Part shown: in pieces, positions 6,272 through 12,370 of the stretch
How the letters are laid out: every line of letters starts with the position of its first letter
How positions within the stretch are numbered: position 1 is the stretch's first letter
Assembly: GCA_025464585.1 (NCBI GenBank)
Contig: JAODGL010000165.1
Location: 1 to 12,459, forward strand
Length of the DNA stretch: 12,459 nt
Source: Methanosarcinales archaeon
Lineage (GTDB): Archaea; Halobacteriota; Syntropharchaeia; Alkanophagales; Methanospirareceae
Direction: 5' to 3'
Program-made: the position numbers and the translations under genes
Notes under the pieces: generated by a model
Told to the model about the DNA's origin: nothing
What the model saw: the letters and a program-made list of their open reading frames with translations, nothing else
Databases searched by the model: none

Positions 6272-7231
6272 ATGAAAAAGCGAAGTCTGGTTACATTGGT
6301 GATATTAATGCTGAGTGCGATTATGCTCAGCACTCTCTCTTTTTCCACACCCGCGGCAGGGTCAGATGAGCAGAAGAGGGAGCTGCTTGAAGAGATAATA
6401 TCCGTGGATAAGCCCGAATTGTTTGACGATTATAGTGAGTTATATCTTGCAAAGGTGAAGACACAAGCGGTAATACAGGGTATGGAAGGCTGGGAGGTAA
6501 CCTGGAGTACAAAGGAGTGGGTAGATATATTTCTTGGCATTATTGATGATTTTGAAGCGATGACGAATTTAAGCAAAAGTGCTGTGCCCTCAGACCACAT
6601 GGAAGCGATTGAAATCGCAGACAATGTGGAGATAAATGCGCTCAGAAGATACGACATATCGGAAATACCCCTGCTCACAGAGCTTGCACTTGAACGGTTT
6701 TACAGGTGCGAGGGTAAATTCTTTGAGGATATTTCAAGGAACGAGAAAGAGACAAAGCTTAAGGTCGAATATGAGAAGATAAGTGCAATTACATATAAAA
6801 AAGGTGGCGTATATACGCTAAGCGACGCGAGCAGGATGGAGTTCGAGTCGAGGAGAGACGAATGGGTATATAAAAGAGACATGAGAAAGGCATCGGGATT
6901 CATTGACGAAGCGAGTTCACACCTTGATAAAGCCAGGAATCCTTCTTCAGAAATCGTTGGTGCTGCTTTTATGGAGATATTAAAAGCGAAGGATTCTTTT
7001 GAGAAAGCGAAGAGAATATACGAGAAGCATGAGGATAAAGAACTGGAGAATGTGAAAGGGATTGAAGATGAGATAAAAAGCGTTTATCACAGGTTGATGC
7101 TTGACACGCTCAGGGTGGTAGCAATGTATCTTCTTATCCTTTCTCTTTTTACCTTTATAATATGGATGGATTTCAAAAGATGGAGTGAGGAGTTGGATGA
7201 CACGAGGTTGGGAGAAGAGCTTGTTGTTTAA
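6272..7231 (+). CDS. Exported helical protein with C-terminal membrane anchor, unknown family
   Basis: The protein starts with a signal peptide (MKKRS, then VTLVILMLSAIMLSTLSF and a STPAAG cleavage region). A mostly helical, charged outside domain of about 245 residues follows. One membrane helix (VVAMYLLILSLFTFIIW, about 278-297) precedes a 22-residue cytoplasmic tail starting DFKRW. The ATG at 6272 is chosen because it places the signal peptide directly at the N-terminus, giving 319 residues; an ATG at 6209 would add a non-signal extension. The layout (signal, ectodomain, single C-terminal helix, short tail) repeats in the large protein at 7742, and the helical regions before the anchors look alike in pattern. 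The DNA encoding the tail is duplicated at 7714-7758. I do not recognise the family. It is divergent from the tubulin-like gene. Confidence 0.88.
   Translation: MKKRSLVTLVILMLSAIMLSTLSFSTPAAGSDEQKRELLEEIISVDKPELFDDYSELYLAKVKTQAVIQGMEGWEVTWSTKEWVDIFLGIIDDFEAMTNLSKSAVPSDHMEAIEIADNVEINALRRYDISEIPLLTELALERFYRCEGKFFEDISRNEKETKLKVEYEKISAITYKKGGVYTLSDASRMEFESRRDEWVYKRDMRKASGFIDEASSHLDKARNPSSEIVGAAFMEILKAKDSFEKAKRIYEKHEDKELENVKGIEDEIKSVYHRLMLDTLRVVAMYLLILSLFTFIIWMDFKRWSEELDDTRLGEELVV
7169..7229 (+). repeat. Direct repeat, left copy, at the 3' end of the exported-protein gene
   Basis: This stretch encodes the cytoplasmic tail DFKRWSEELDDTRLG plus the stop region. Its first 45 bases match 7714-7758 at 40 of 45 positions, with an unbroken 23-base identity at 7191-7213. 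Similarity resumes after a three-base gap as CTTGTTGTTT against CATGTTGTTT. Together with the right copy it brackets the PaREP1 gene. Confidence 0.85.
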
Positions 7232-7235
7232 ATAC
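7227..7235 (+). promoter_or_regulatory. TATA box for a leaderless PaREP1 transcript
   Basis: The sequence reads TTTAAATAC, centred about 25 bases before the ATG at 7256, the distance expected when transcription starts at the start codon. No Shine-Dalgarno site precedes that ATG, which fits a leaderless mRNA. It overlaps the stop codon of the upstream gene. Confidence 0.45.
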
Positions 7236-7255
7236 CTAAAACACAAGTAAAATAT

Positions 7256-7669
7256 ATGGATGAAGCAGTTTCAGAGGGGAAGGAAGAGGAAGTTGTGATT
7301 TTATCAGTTGGAACGGTCAAGAGGTTCTTAGAAGAGGGTGAGAGGCTACTGGAAAATGGCGAAGTTGTCCAGGCATGCGAGAAGATTTATAAGGCTGCTG
7401 AGGATGCCGTTAAGGTTCTTGTGAAGGCGCATGCGCAAGATATTCAGAAAGAGGTCGAGCGTAAGGGCAGGTGGACTGTTTCATTACTGGATAAAGCAGT
7501 CATGAGTCTGGAAATGAAATTAGGTGAGGATGTGAGTCATGGCTGGGCTGAAGCTTGGATCCTGCATGTTGAGGGCTTTCACGAGGAAAGACTGGATGAG
7601 GAAGCTGTAAGGTGGAGACTAAAACACGCCAGGAGGCTTGTAGAACTCACCAACAACCTTTCTTTGTAG
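7256..7669 (+). CDS. PaREP1-family protein
   Basis: This 137-residue helical protein fits the PaREP1 family, first described as a repeated gene family in Pyrobaculum aerophilum. Signatures are RFLEEGERLLENGEVVQACEKIYKAAEDAVKVL (about 23-55, split here as RFLEEGERLLENGEVVQA and CEKIYKAAEDAVKVL), GRWTVSLLDKA (about 71-81), W98, LHVEGFHEE (about 103-111) and a final helix ending RRLVELTNNL. The arrangement resembles HEPN-like helical bundles, but the RX4-6H motif of HEPN RNases is not clear. The family's biochemical role is not established to my knowledge. The gene has its own TATA box, lacks a Shine-Dalgarno site and is bracketed by direct repeats, unlike its tightly packed neighbours. This suggests it was inserted between the two membrane-protein genes. 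Confidence 0.85.
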   Translation: MDEAVSEGKEEEVVILSVGTVKRFLEEGERLLENGEVVQACEKIYKAAEDAVKVLVKAHAQDIQKEVERKGRWTVSLLDKAVMSLEMKLGEDVSHGWAEAWILHVEGFHEERLDEEAVRWRLKHARRLVELTNNLSL

Positions 7670-7713
7670 CTTGATCATAAGGCATAAAGTAGAAAAGGTG
7701 GAGTTAAAAGACC

Positions 7714-7771
7714 GATTTCAAGAAACGGGGTGAGAAGTTGGATGACACGAGGTTGGGATGTCATGTTGTTT
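7714..7771 (+). repeat. Direct repeat, right copy, spanning the start of the large surface protein
   Basis: In the frame of the left copy it still reads DFKKRGEKLDDTRLG, but no stop follows and the reading is broken upstream by TAA. In a different frame it supplies the start ATGACACGAGGTTGG of the downstream gene. It shows 40 of 45 matches to 7169-7213. Confidence 0.85.
7727..7733 (+). promoter_or_regulatory. Possible Shine-Dalgarno site for the large surface protein
   Basis: GGGGTGA lies eight bases before the ATG at 7742 and is the best ribosome-binding match among the candidate starts (GTG 7730, ATG 7742, ATG 7763). It lies within the duplicated segment, where the left copy reads GGAGTGA. 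Confidence 0.5.
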
Positions 7772-10213
7772 TGTGTTTTTGTTGCCGCATTTATCTTTTC
7801 TTTTCTTTTAATATGCACAGGTATAGAGTGCGCGAGTGCATCAGAGCCTCAAATTGATGTTACTCCCGATGAGGTAGAGGTATTATTCAATTCGGAAAAA
7901 GGCACTCAGGATTTCTATACCGCGAATAAACGTGTAAAGATTACTAATAATGGGGAAAACGCCACTGAAGTGAGTATAGTTGGCTCTTATCCCTCCAAGA
8001 TTAAATCGAGTCGTGATAAGGTTACACTTGCTCCTGGAGGAGACTATGAGTTTATTACGATTACGGCACTCGATGGTGCGGACGATGGATCGTATTACCT
8101 TTATATAAAAGTTGGTAACGATACTGTTGACACTGTCACTGTAAAGATAATATACTGTGCAAAGATGGGGGTATCTCCTTCTCCAGTCGATTTTGGAGAG
8201 GTCCCCAGCAAGAAATCCGAAGTCACAAAAACGATTGAGATCAGCGAGGAATACGGATACAAAACCTTGTCTGATGTAAGAATAAAACGGGAAAGTGGAA
8301 ACGATTGGGTTACGGCAAGTCCAAAGAAGGATATTACGGTCTCAAGAGAAATACATCCTAAAATTACATTTACGCTGGAACCAAAATACTTCGATTACGA
8401 GAGAGCGGATAACAGATATACGTGGAGGTTTATCATCGAGAGCGATAGCAAAAATGTAGAGTCAGCTACGATAACAGTCGAGGCACGTATAATGAGACCG
8501 CCAAAACTTGGCAGTCTTCACAATGAAGAATTAGAAATAAAATTCGATAAGCCAAAAGGCACGGTTTCGAAATATGATAGGTATATTGATGTACCAGTGA
8601 GAAATTTAGGAGATGAGCCAATGCATTTCAGCAGTAGCGTCTCAGAGTCACCAGGTGGTGGAATCACTATCAGGATAGACCGTTCTCCGGGAGTAGTTTC
8701 TAAAAGGGGCAGTGAAAACATTAGACTTCATGTCATTGCACCATACGACGCACCTGAAGGGACATACACTGGAACGCTGGATATAAAGGCAACAGATGAA
8801 GGGGGTATATACGATGCCGGACATGGAGAAGTGGACATAACCATAAAAATAATATGGCCGGTTGGTCTCACCATCTCCTCCTCTTCTCCTTATTTCTCTC
8901 CTTCTCCCCTTTCTATTGATTTTGGGTCTTTAGCGCTGAAAGAGATAGGGTACGAAAAGAAACATGCTAATATAACATTAACAGAGTTCTATCGCTATAA
9001 GCCGGTGCGGAATTTACGACTTTCGACGAGTGGGGAATACGCCGAATGGCTACGGGATGATAAAGATTTCTCTGAAATTCCACCGGGAGAATCGAGGAGT
9101 TTTACGCTTAAAATAGAACCCGGATTGGAGGCAGTGCCTAAGAGTTATTCGTGGCAGTATGATATTCATGCTTCAGAAATAAGTAGAAAGAGAATAGAAA
9201 TAAAGGCGAATATAGTGCCGATGAATATCCCAGAGATGATAGAATATTTGAAGTCATTTAGAGAGAGCATCCTTTATAAGAGTTATCCATCATCAGAAAT
9301 TATAATATCTAATGGAATGGAGCTGCTGGAGGTGGTACAGAGAAGCGAAATAGGTGCAGAGGACTGGAGGAGAATACCTGTTTTAATGAAGGGTACGCTC
9401 TCTCTGCTCTCATCGCTGAATGATGGTATCATATTTAGTGAAGAGACAAACTATGGAAAATCGGTGGAGAACTTAGTGAGTGCCTCGGTGTCTGCATCCA
9501 CGATAGAGTCGAATTCTGTGCTGAACAAGCAGGATATATCTGGATATGCAAGGGAAATCTCAACGGGTGCGGATAAGACAACGGAGGAGGTGTTGATTGA
9601 CGAGGCGAAAAAGCTTGAATTACGAGGCTGGAATATAAAGAAGGCAGTGGAACACGCAATAGCAATGGACGAGATAAGCGGGTTAAAAGATGAGGAAAAT
9701 GTGCTTGAATCTGCTCTTTCTTATCAATATGCCGCTACGATCTATGGTCTGCTCGACAATAAAGAGAAGAGATTGGAATGCAACTATGAAGAATCTTTGC
9801 TCATGGATATGCATGATGAACTGGTAAGTGATGCAACAGACCTGCGTATCAAAGCGGAGGGTTACATATCGAATAGCAAGGAGAATGACCTTGTTAGAAT
9901 CGGAGACGTATATCTTCTTCTAAATCCTTATAAATATGATACTTTCTCTGCGAACTATGGCTCGGCGAGGGCAAACCTGGAGGATGCATCAAGTAAGTAT
10001 AAGGTCGCAGGTGAGTTGCTTATGTCCGAGGATACAAGAGCGGATTTGAATGAACTAAGAGACGAATGGAGCCGTGTATTATCTATGTTCTTCCTTGCGT
10101 GCATTCTGTATTGCGTAGTGTTTATCTATACAATAAACCGGATCGTTATGGGCACGGTGGCATATATAAGAGACACGTATGAGCGAGAGGTAGGGGATAT
10201 TGTAGTTACGTAG
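7742..10213 (+). CDS. Large surface protein: signal peptide, four Ig-like domains, helical domain, C-terminal anchor
   Basis: The 823-residue product has an N-terminal signal (h-region LFCVFVAAFIFSFLLICTGI, then ECASASEP). About 450 residues of beta-rich sequence follow in four Ig-like domains. Domain 1 is about 37-137, domain 2 about 142-250, domain 3 about 255-374 and domain 4 about 376-492. Domains 2 and 4 share SPSP, DFG, a YxYK..x.NLR/SDVR strand, EP and a YTW/YSW strand, while 1 and 3 share KGT, an N.GE/N.GD turn and a GxYxxxLxIK strand. A helical region (about 493-778) comes next, then one membrane helix (SMFFLACILYCVVFIYTI, about 780-798) and a short cytoplasmic tail. Several NxS/T sites could be glycosylated. 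I infer a surface-displayed protein anchored at its C-terminus, perhaps adhesive or envelope-structural. No enzyme motif is seen. A GTG at 7730 would add four residues. Confidence 0.88.
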   Translation: MTRGWDVMLFCVFVAAFIFSFLLICTGIECASASEPQIDVTPDEVEVLFNSEKGTQDFYTANKRVKITNNGENATEVSIVGSYPSKIKSSRDKVTLAPGGDYEFITITALDGADDGSYYLYIKVGNDTVDTVTVKIIYCAKMGVSPSPVDFGEVPSKKSEVTKTIEISEEYGYKTLSDVRIKRESGNDWVTASPKKDITVSREIHPKITFTLEPKYFDYERADNRYTWRFIIESDSKNVESATITVEARIMRPPKLGSLHNEELEIKFDKPKGTVSKYDRYIDVPVRNLGDEPMHFSSSVSESPGGGITIRIDRSPGVVSKRGSENIRLHVIAPYDAPEGTYTGTLDIKATDEGGIYDAGHGEVDITIKIIWPVGLTISSSSPYFSPSPLSIDFGSLALKEIGYEKKHANITLTEFYRYKPVRNLRLSTSGEYAEWLRDDKDFSEIPPGESRSFTLKIEPGLEAVPKSYSWQYDIHASEISRKRIEIKANIVPMNIPEMIEYLKSFRESILYKSYPSSEIIISNGMELLEVVQRSEIGAEDWRRIPVLMKGTLSLLSSLNDGIIFSEETNYGKSVENLVSASVSASTIESNSVLNKQDISGYAREISTGADKTTEEVLIDEAKKLELRGWNIKKAVEHAIAMDEISGLKDEENVLESALSYQYAATIYGLLDNKEKRLECNYEESLLMDMHDELVSDATDLRIKAEGYISNSKENDLVRIGDVYLLLNPYKYDTFSANYGSARANLEDASSKYKVAGELLMSEDTRADLNELRDEWSRVLSMFFLACILYCVVFIYTINRIVMGTVAYIRDTYEREVGDIVVT

Positions 10214-10433
10214 CGGGTAATTGCAGCTTTTTAAACTAACAAAAGTTTTCATATCATATTATAATAAGCAAAAGATGTGCAATAACATGTAATTGCTCAA
10301 TATCTTGTGGGAAGAAAATCCTAAATCTCAAATCCGAACTCCTAAACAAATCCCAATGACCAAAATTACAAATTCAAAACTAAGGGTCTTACAGGCTCGT
10401 GAGGTCGTATGGGGGTGTTTAGGATTTTCCAAG
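10214..10433. other. Intergenic region with A/C-rich low-complexity element
   Basis: This 220-base stretch lies between the surface-protein gene and an NTPase fragment. It begins with a T-rich run (GCAGCTTTTTAAAC) that could end transcription. An AT-rich part (CATATTATAATAAGC) could hold a TATA box. At about 10317-10380 the plus strand is built of degenerate CAAATCC/ACAAATTC-like units with very few G. The formal frame across it (PKSQIRTPKQIPMTKITNSK) looks like translated low-complexity DNA rather than a protein. Confidence 0.6.
10317..10380 (+). repeat. Low-complexity AAATC/CAAAT element
   Basis: The plus strand repeats short phrases such as AAATCTCAAATCC, CAAATCCCAATGACC and ACAAATTCAAAAC, with G nearly absent. 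From memory, similar AATCCCAAT-GACCAAAATTC-type strings recur between genes in many uncultured bacterial and archaeal genomes. I have not searched for it. Confidence 0.55.
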
Positions 10434-10631
10434 ATGCATTACTATACCGAGTGTGTGAGACCGGAGGGTATAGAACCTGAGCTTTTTGTGGATAGAGAGC
10501 AGGAGAGGGAAGATTTAAAACTCAGAATTAGCAACGCTCTGAGAACGAAGAGAATAGAGGGCATACGATTCTTAGGAACTGGAGAGAGGGGTATTGGTAA
10601 GTCCATACTCCGAGAAAAATATTTCTTTTGA
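10434..10631 (+). pseudogene. Truncated P-loop NTPase, N-terminal fragment
   Basis: From the ATG at 10434 the frame gives MHYYTECVRPEGIEPELFVDR, then EQEREDLKLRISNAL and IEGIRFLGTGERGIGKSILREKYFF, followed by TGA. The FVDREQE.EDLK stretch, a beta strand and the Walker A loop GTGERGIGKS are a common N-terminal layout of archaeal AAA/STAND-type ATPases. The frame stops 10 residues after Walker A, so Walker B and all later motifs are missing. The 65-residue product cannot be a working ATPase. The start itself is uncertain, with no clear Shine-Dalgarno site. I read it as the remains of a gene cut by rearrangement between the low-complexity element and the HD gene. Confidence 0.6.
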
Positions 10632-10651
10632 TAAATCTTTTATAGAGATTT

Positions 10652-11896
10652 ATGCGAAAGGTAATAAGAGACCCCATACACGGATACATAGAGATAGACG
10701 AGCTTGCAATTGCGATAATAGACACGGTAGAGATGCAGAGGTTGAGGCGAATAACACAGCTTGGCTTCTCTTACCTTGTTTATCCCGGTGCAACCCATAC
10801 GAGGTTTGAGCATTCGCTCGGCACTTATCACCTGATGAACGTCTTGCTTGACACACTAAAAGTAGCGAAAGAAGAAGCGAAAGAGCTTATTGTCGCTTCT
10901 TTGATCCATGACACCGGACATGGTCCTTACTCGCATGTGATAGAGCCCGTGATAAAAAAGTTCACGGGGAAAAGCCATGAAGACATTGAAGATATAATCT
11001 TCAATCAAGAGGCAGGCACCTCTAAAACGATTGCAGAAGTATTAGAAGAACACCATCTGGACAAGAGAAAGATAATGAGCTATATAAAAGGAGAAAAGGT
11101 AGAAGAGAATGCAGAACGAGATTTTTCAAGGATTTTAAACGGGGAAATAGATGTGGACAGGATGGATTATTTAGTCCGGGATTCGTATTATACCGGCGTG
11201 GCATACGGCGTTGTGGATAATATAAGACTTATTCAAGGACTGGGTTTCTTCGATGGTAGCCTGGTCATAACGGAAAAAGGGATACTACCTGCGGAATATT
11301 TGCTCTTTTCTCGATTCTTAATGTATCCTACGGTTTATTATCATCATACGAGCAGGATAGCACAGTTGATGTTCTCGAAAGCAGTTGAGGATTTCATCGA
11401 ATCGTCTAAGGAGCACTACCGGCAATACGCATTAGCATTGCGAAAAATGGATGATTCCGAGATAAATATTGCACTGAGGAATGCGAAAGGCTATCCAAAA
11501 GAGATGATTACAAGGCTAAATGAGCGAAGATTATTCAAACGCGCGGTATATGCGGGTGTAAATGAACTGGAGGAAAGTGTAGCAGCAGAATTAAGCGATG
11601 AGAAGCGAAGAAAGGAGATAGAAGCGGAAATAAGCAAAAGAGCAGGTGTGGATGAGAACTATGTCATATTAGATTTTCAAGGTAAAAATGGTGAGGAGTT
11701 AAAAGAAAGCGCAGCGAAAGTTGTTGTTGAGGGGCACAGGCAGAGCGCGCGAGAATTAAGGAGTTTACGTGAAGTTTCTTCGCTCGTCTCCATGCTCAGC
11801 CGGGCATTCCAGGAGAATTATAAAGTGGGAGTCTATACGCTTGAAAAGTATAGAGGAGAGGTAGAGAAAGCTGCGAGGGAGATTTTATGGGATTAA
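10652..11896 (+). CDS. HD-domain phosphohydrolase, SAMHD1/YdhJ-like (COG1078 type)
   Basis: The 414-residue protein belongs to the HD metal-dependent phosphohydrolases related to SAMHD1-type dNTP triphosphohydrolases. It opens with the family signature RDPIHGYIEIDE. Metal ligands are visible as H54 (THTRFEHSLG), H86-D87 (LIHDTGHGPYSH) and D169 (EIDVDRMDYLVRD). H90 and H95, and Y173 and D177, match positions lining the SAMHD1 active site. A PTVYYHHTSR segment follows, and the C-terminal third is helical and charged. Length and order of motifs are normal for the family. The substrate is not settled by sequence: many archaeal members are uncharacterised, and dNTP hydrolysis is inferred. It follows a broken NTPase gene. 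Its stop overlaps that of rps6e in the shared TTAA. Confidence 0.93.
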   Translation: MRKVIRDPIHGYIEIDELAIAIIDTVEMQRLRRITQLGFSYLVYPGATHTRFEHSLGTYHLMNVLLDTLKVAKEEAKELIVASLIHDTGHGPYSHVIEPVIKKFTGKSHEDIEDIIFNQEAGTSKTIAEVLEEHHLDKRKIMSYIKGEKVEENAERDFSRILNGEIDVDRMDYLVRDSYYTGVAYGVVDNIRLIQGLGFFDGSLVITEKGILPAEYLLFSRFLMYPTVYYHHTSRIAQLMFSKAVEDFIESSKEHYRQYALALRKMDDSEINIALRNAKGYPKEMITRLNERRLFKRAVYAGVNELEESVAAELSDEKRRKEIEAEISKRAGVDENYVILDFQGKNGEELKESAAKVVVEGHRQSARELRSLREVSSLVSMLSRAFQENYKVGVYTLEKYRGEVEKAAREILWD

Positions 11897-12279
11897 CTAT
11901 CCTCTCCTTTTTCAAACAATTCCTCAATTGGCTTCGTACCATACTCCTTTATCTTTACGTTTATCTGCGATATCTCGGCTGATATCTCGTTACCCCGGAC
12001 CGACTTCCTTCTCCTTTTTCCCTTCTCTTTTGGTCTGTAACCCGGTGGAGAAGTGATTAAAATCCGTTTTCGCGCAGTTCCAGATACATCCTTCCGCATC
12101 GGCATGCCTTCTTTATCTGAACCCCCGGTTATTTCCAGTACATAGCCGCCCAAGCCTAAAATATCTGCATCCACGACATCGCCTATTCGTTTACCGATGA
12201 ACAAAGCACTTGCTTCTGTATCCTTGCCTTCCACCTTATATGCATTTCCTGTTTTCGGATCGCTTATTACGATTTGCAT
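11893..12279 (-). CDS. rps6e: Small-subunit ribosomal protein eS6
   Basis: eS6 is a protein of the archaeal and eukaryotic small ribosomal subunit. The 128 residues match the short archaeal form, which lacks the long eukaryotic C-terminal helix. It begins MQIVISDPKTGNAYKVE. The conserved GGSDKEGMPMRKDV is at about 52-65, and the basic GYRPKEKGKRRRKSVRGNEIS at about 80-100 (read as GYRPKEKGKRRRK and SVRGNEIS). The start ATG at 12277-12279 follows a purine-rich AAAGGAGAAGGAAG leader. The gene is convergent with the HD gene, and the two stop codons interlock within four bases. A TATA box lies at about 12326-12341. Other ribosomal genes are not adjacent. Confidence 0.96.
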   Translation of the reverse strand: MQIVISDPKTGNAYKVEGKDTEASALFIGKRIGDVVDADILGLGGYVLEITGGSDKEGMPMRKDVSGTARKRILITSPPGYRPKEKGKRRRKSVRGNEISAEISQINVKIKEYGTKPIEELFEKGEDS

Positions 12280-12329
12280 TTTGTTCTTCCTTCTCCTTTA
12301 TTTATATGCTCTCTTCTTCTAATAATTCT

Positions 12330-12350
12330 TTTTATACTCGCGGTATAAAA
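12330..12350. promoter_or_regulatory. Palindromic pair of TATA boxes between rps6e and the repeat array
   Basis: Eight-base arms TTTTATAC (12330-12337) and GTATAAAA (12343-12350) flank the spacer TCGCG. On the minus strand the left arm reads GTATAAAA about 54 bases before the rps6e ATG and is its likely TATA box. On the plus strand the right arm is a matching TATA box about 25 bases before the first repeat copy at 12371. The whole could be a divergent promoter or an operator for a symmetric regulator. Confidence 0.5.
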
Positions 12351-12370
12351 TAAAATGGATGGTGAAATAA

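Noticed and set aside
10293..10433. Coding extension of the NTPase fragment through the low-complexity element
   Set aside because: The translation there (PKSQIRTPKQIPMTKITNSK) simply reflects A/C-rich repeated DNA and does not resemble an ATPase N-terminus.
10594..10856. Small frames on both strands overlapping the start of the HD gene
   Set aside because: The HD gene's conserved opening RDPIHGYIEID at 10652 shows these to be shadows.
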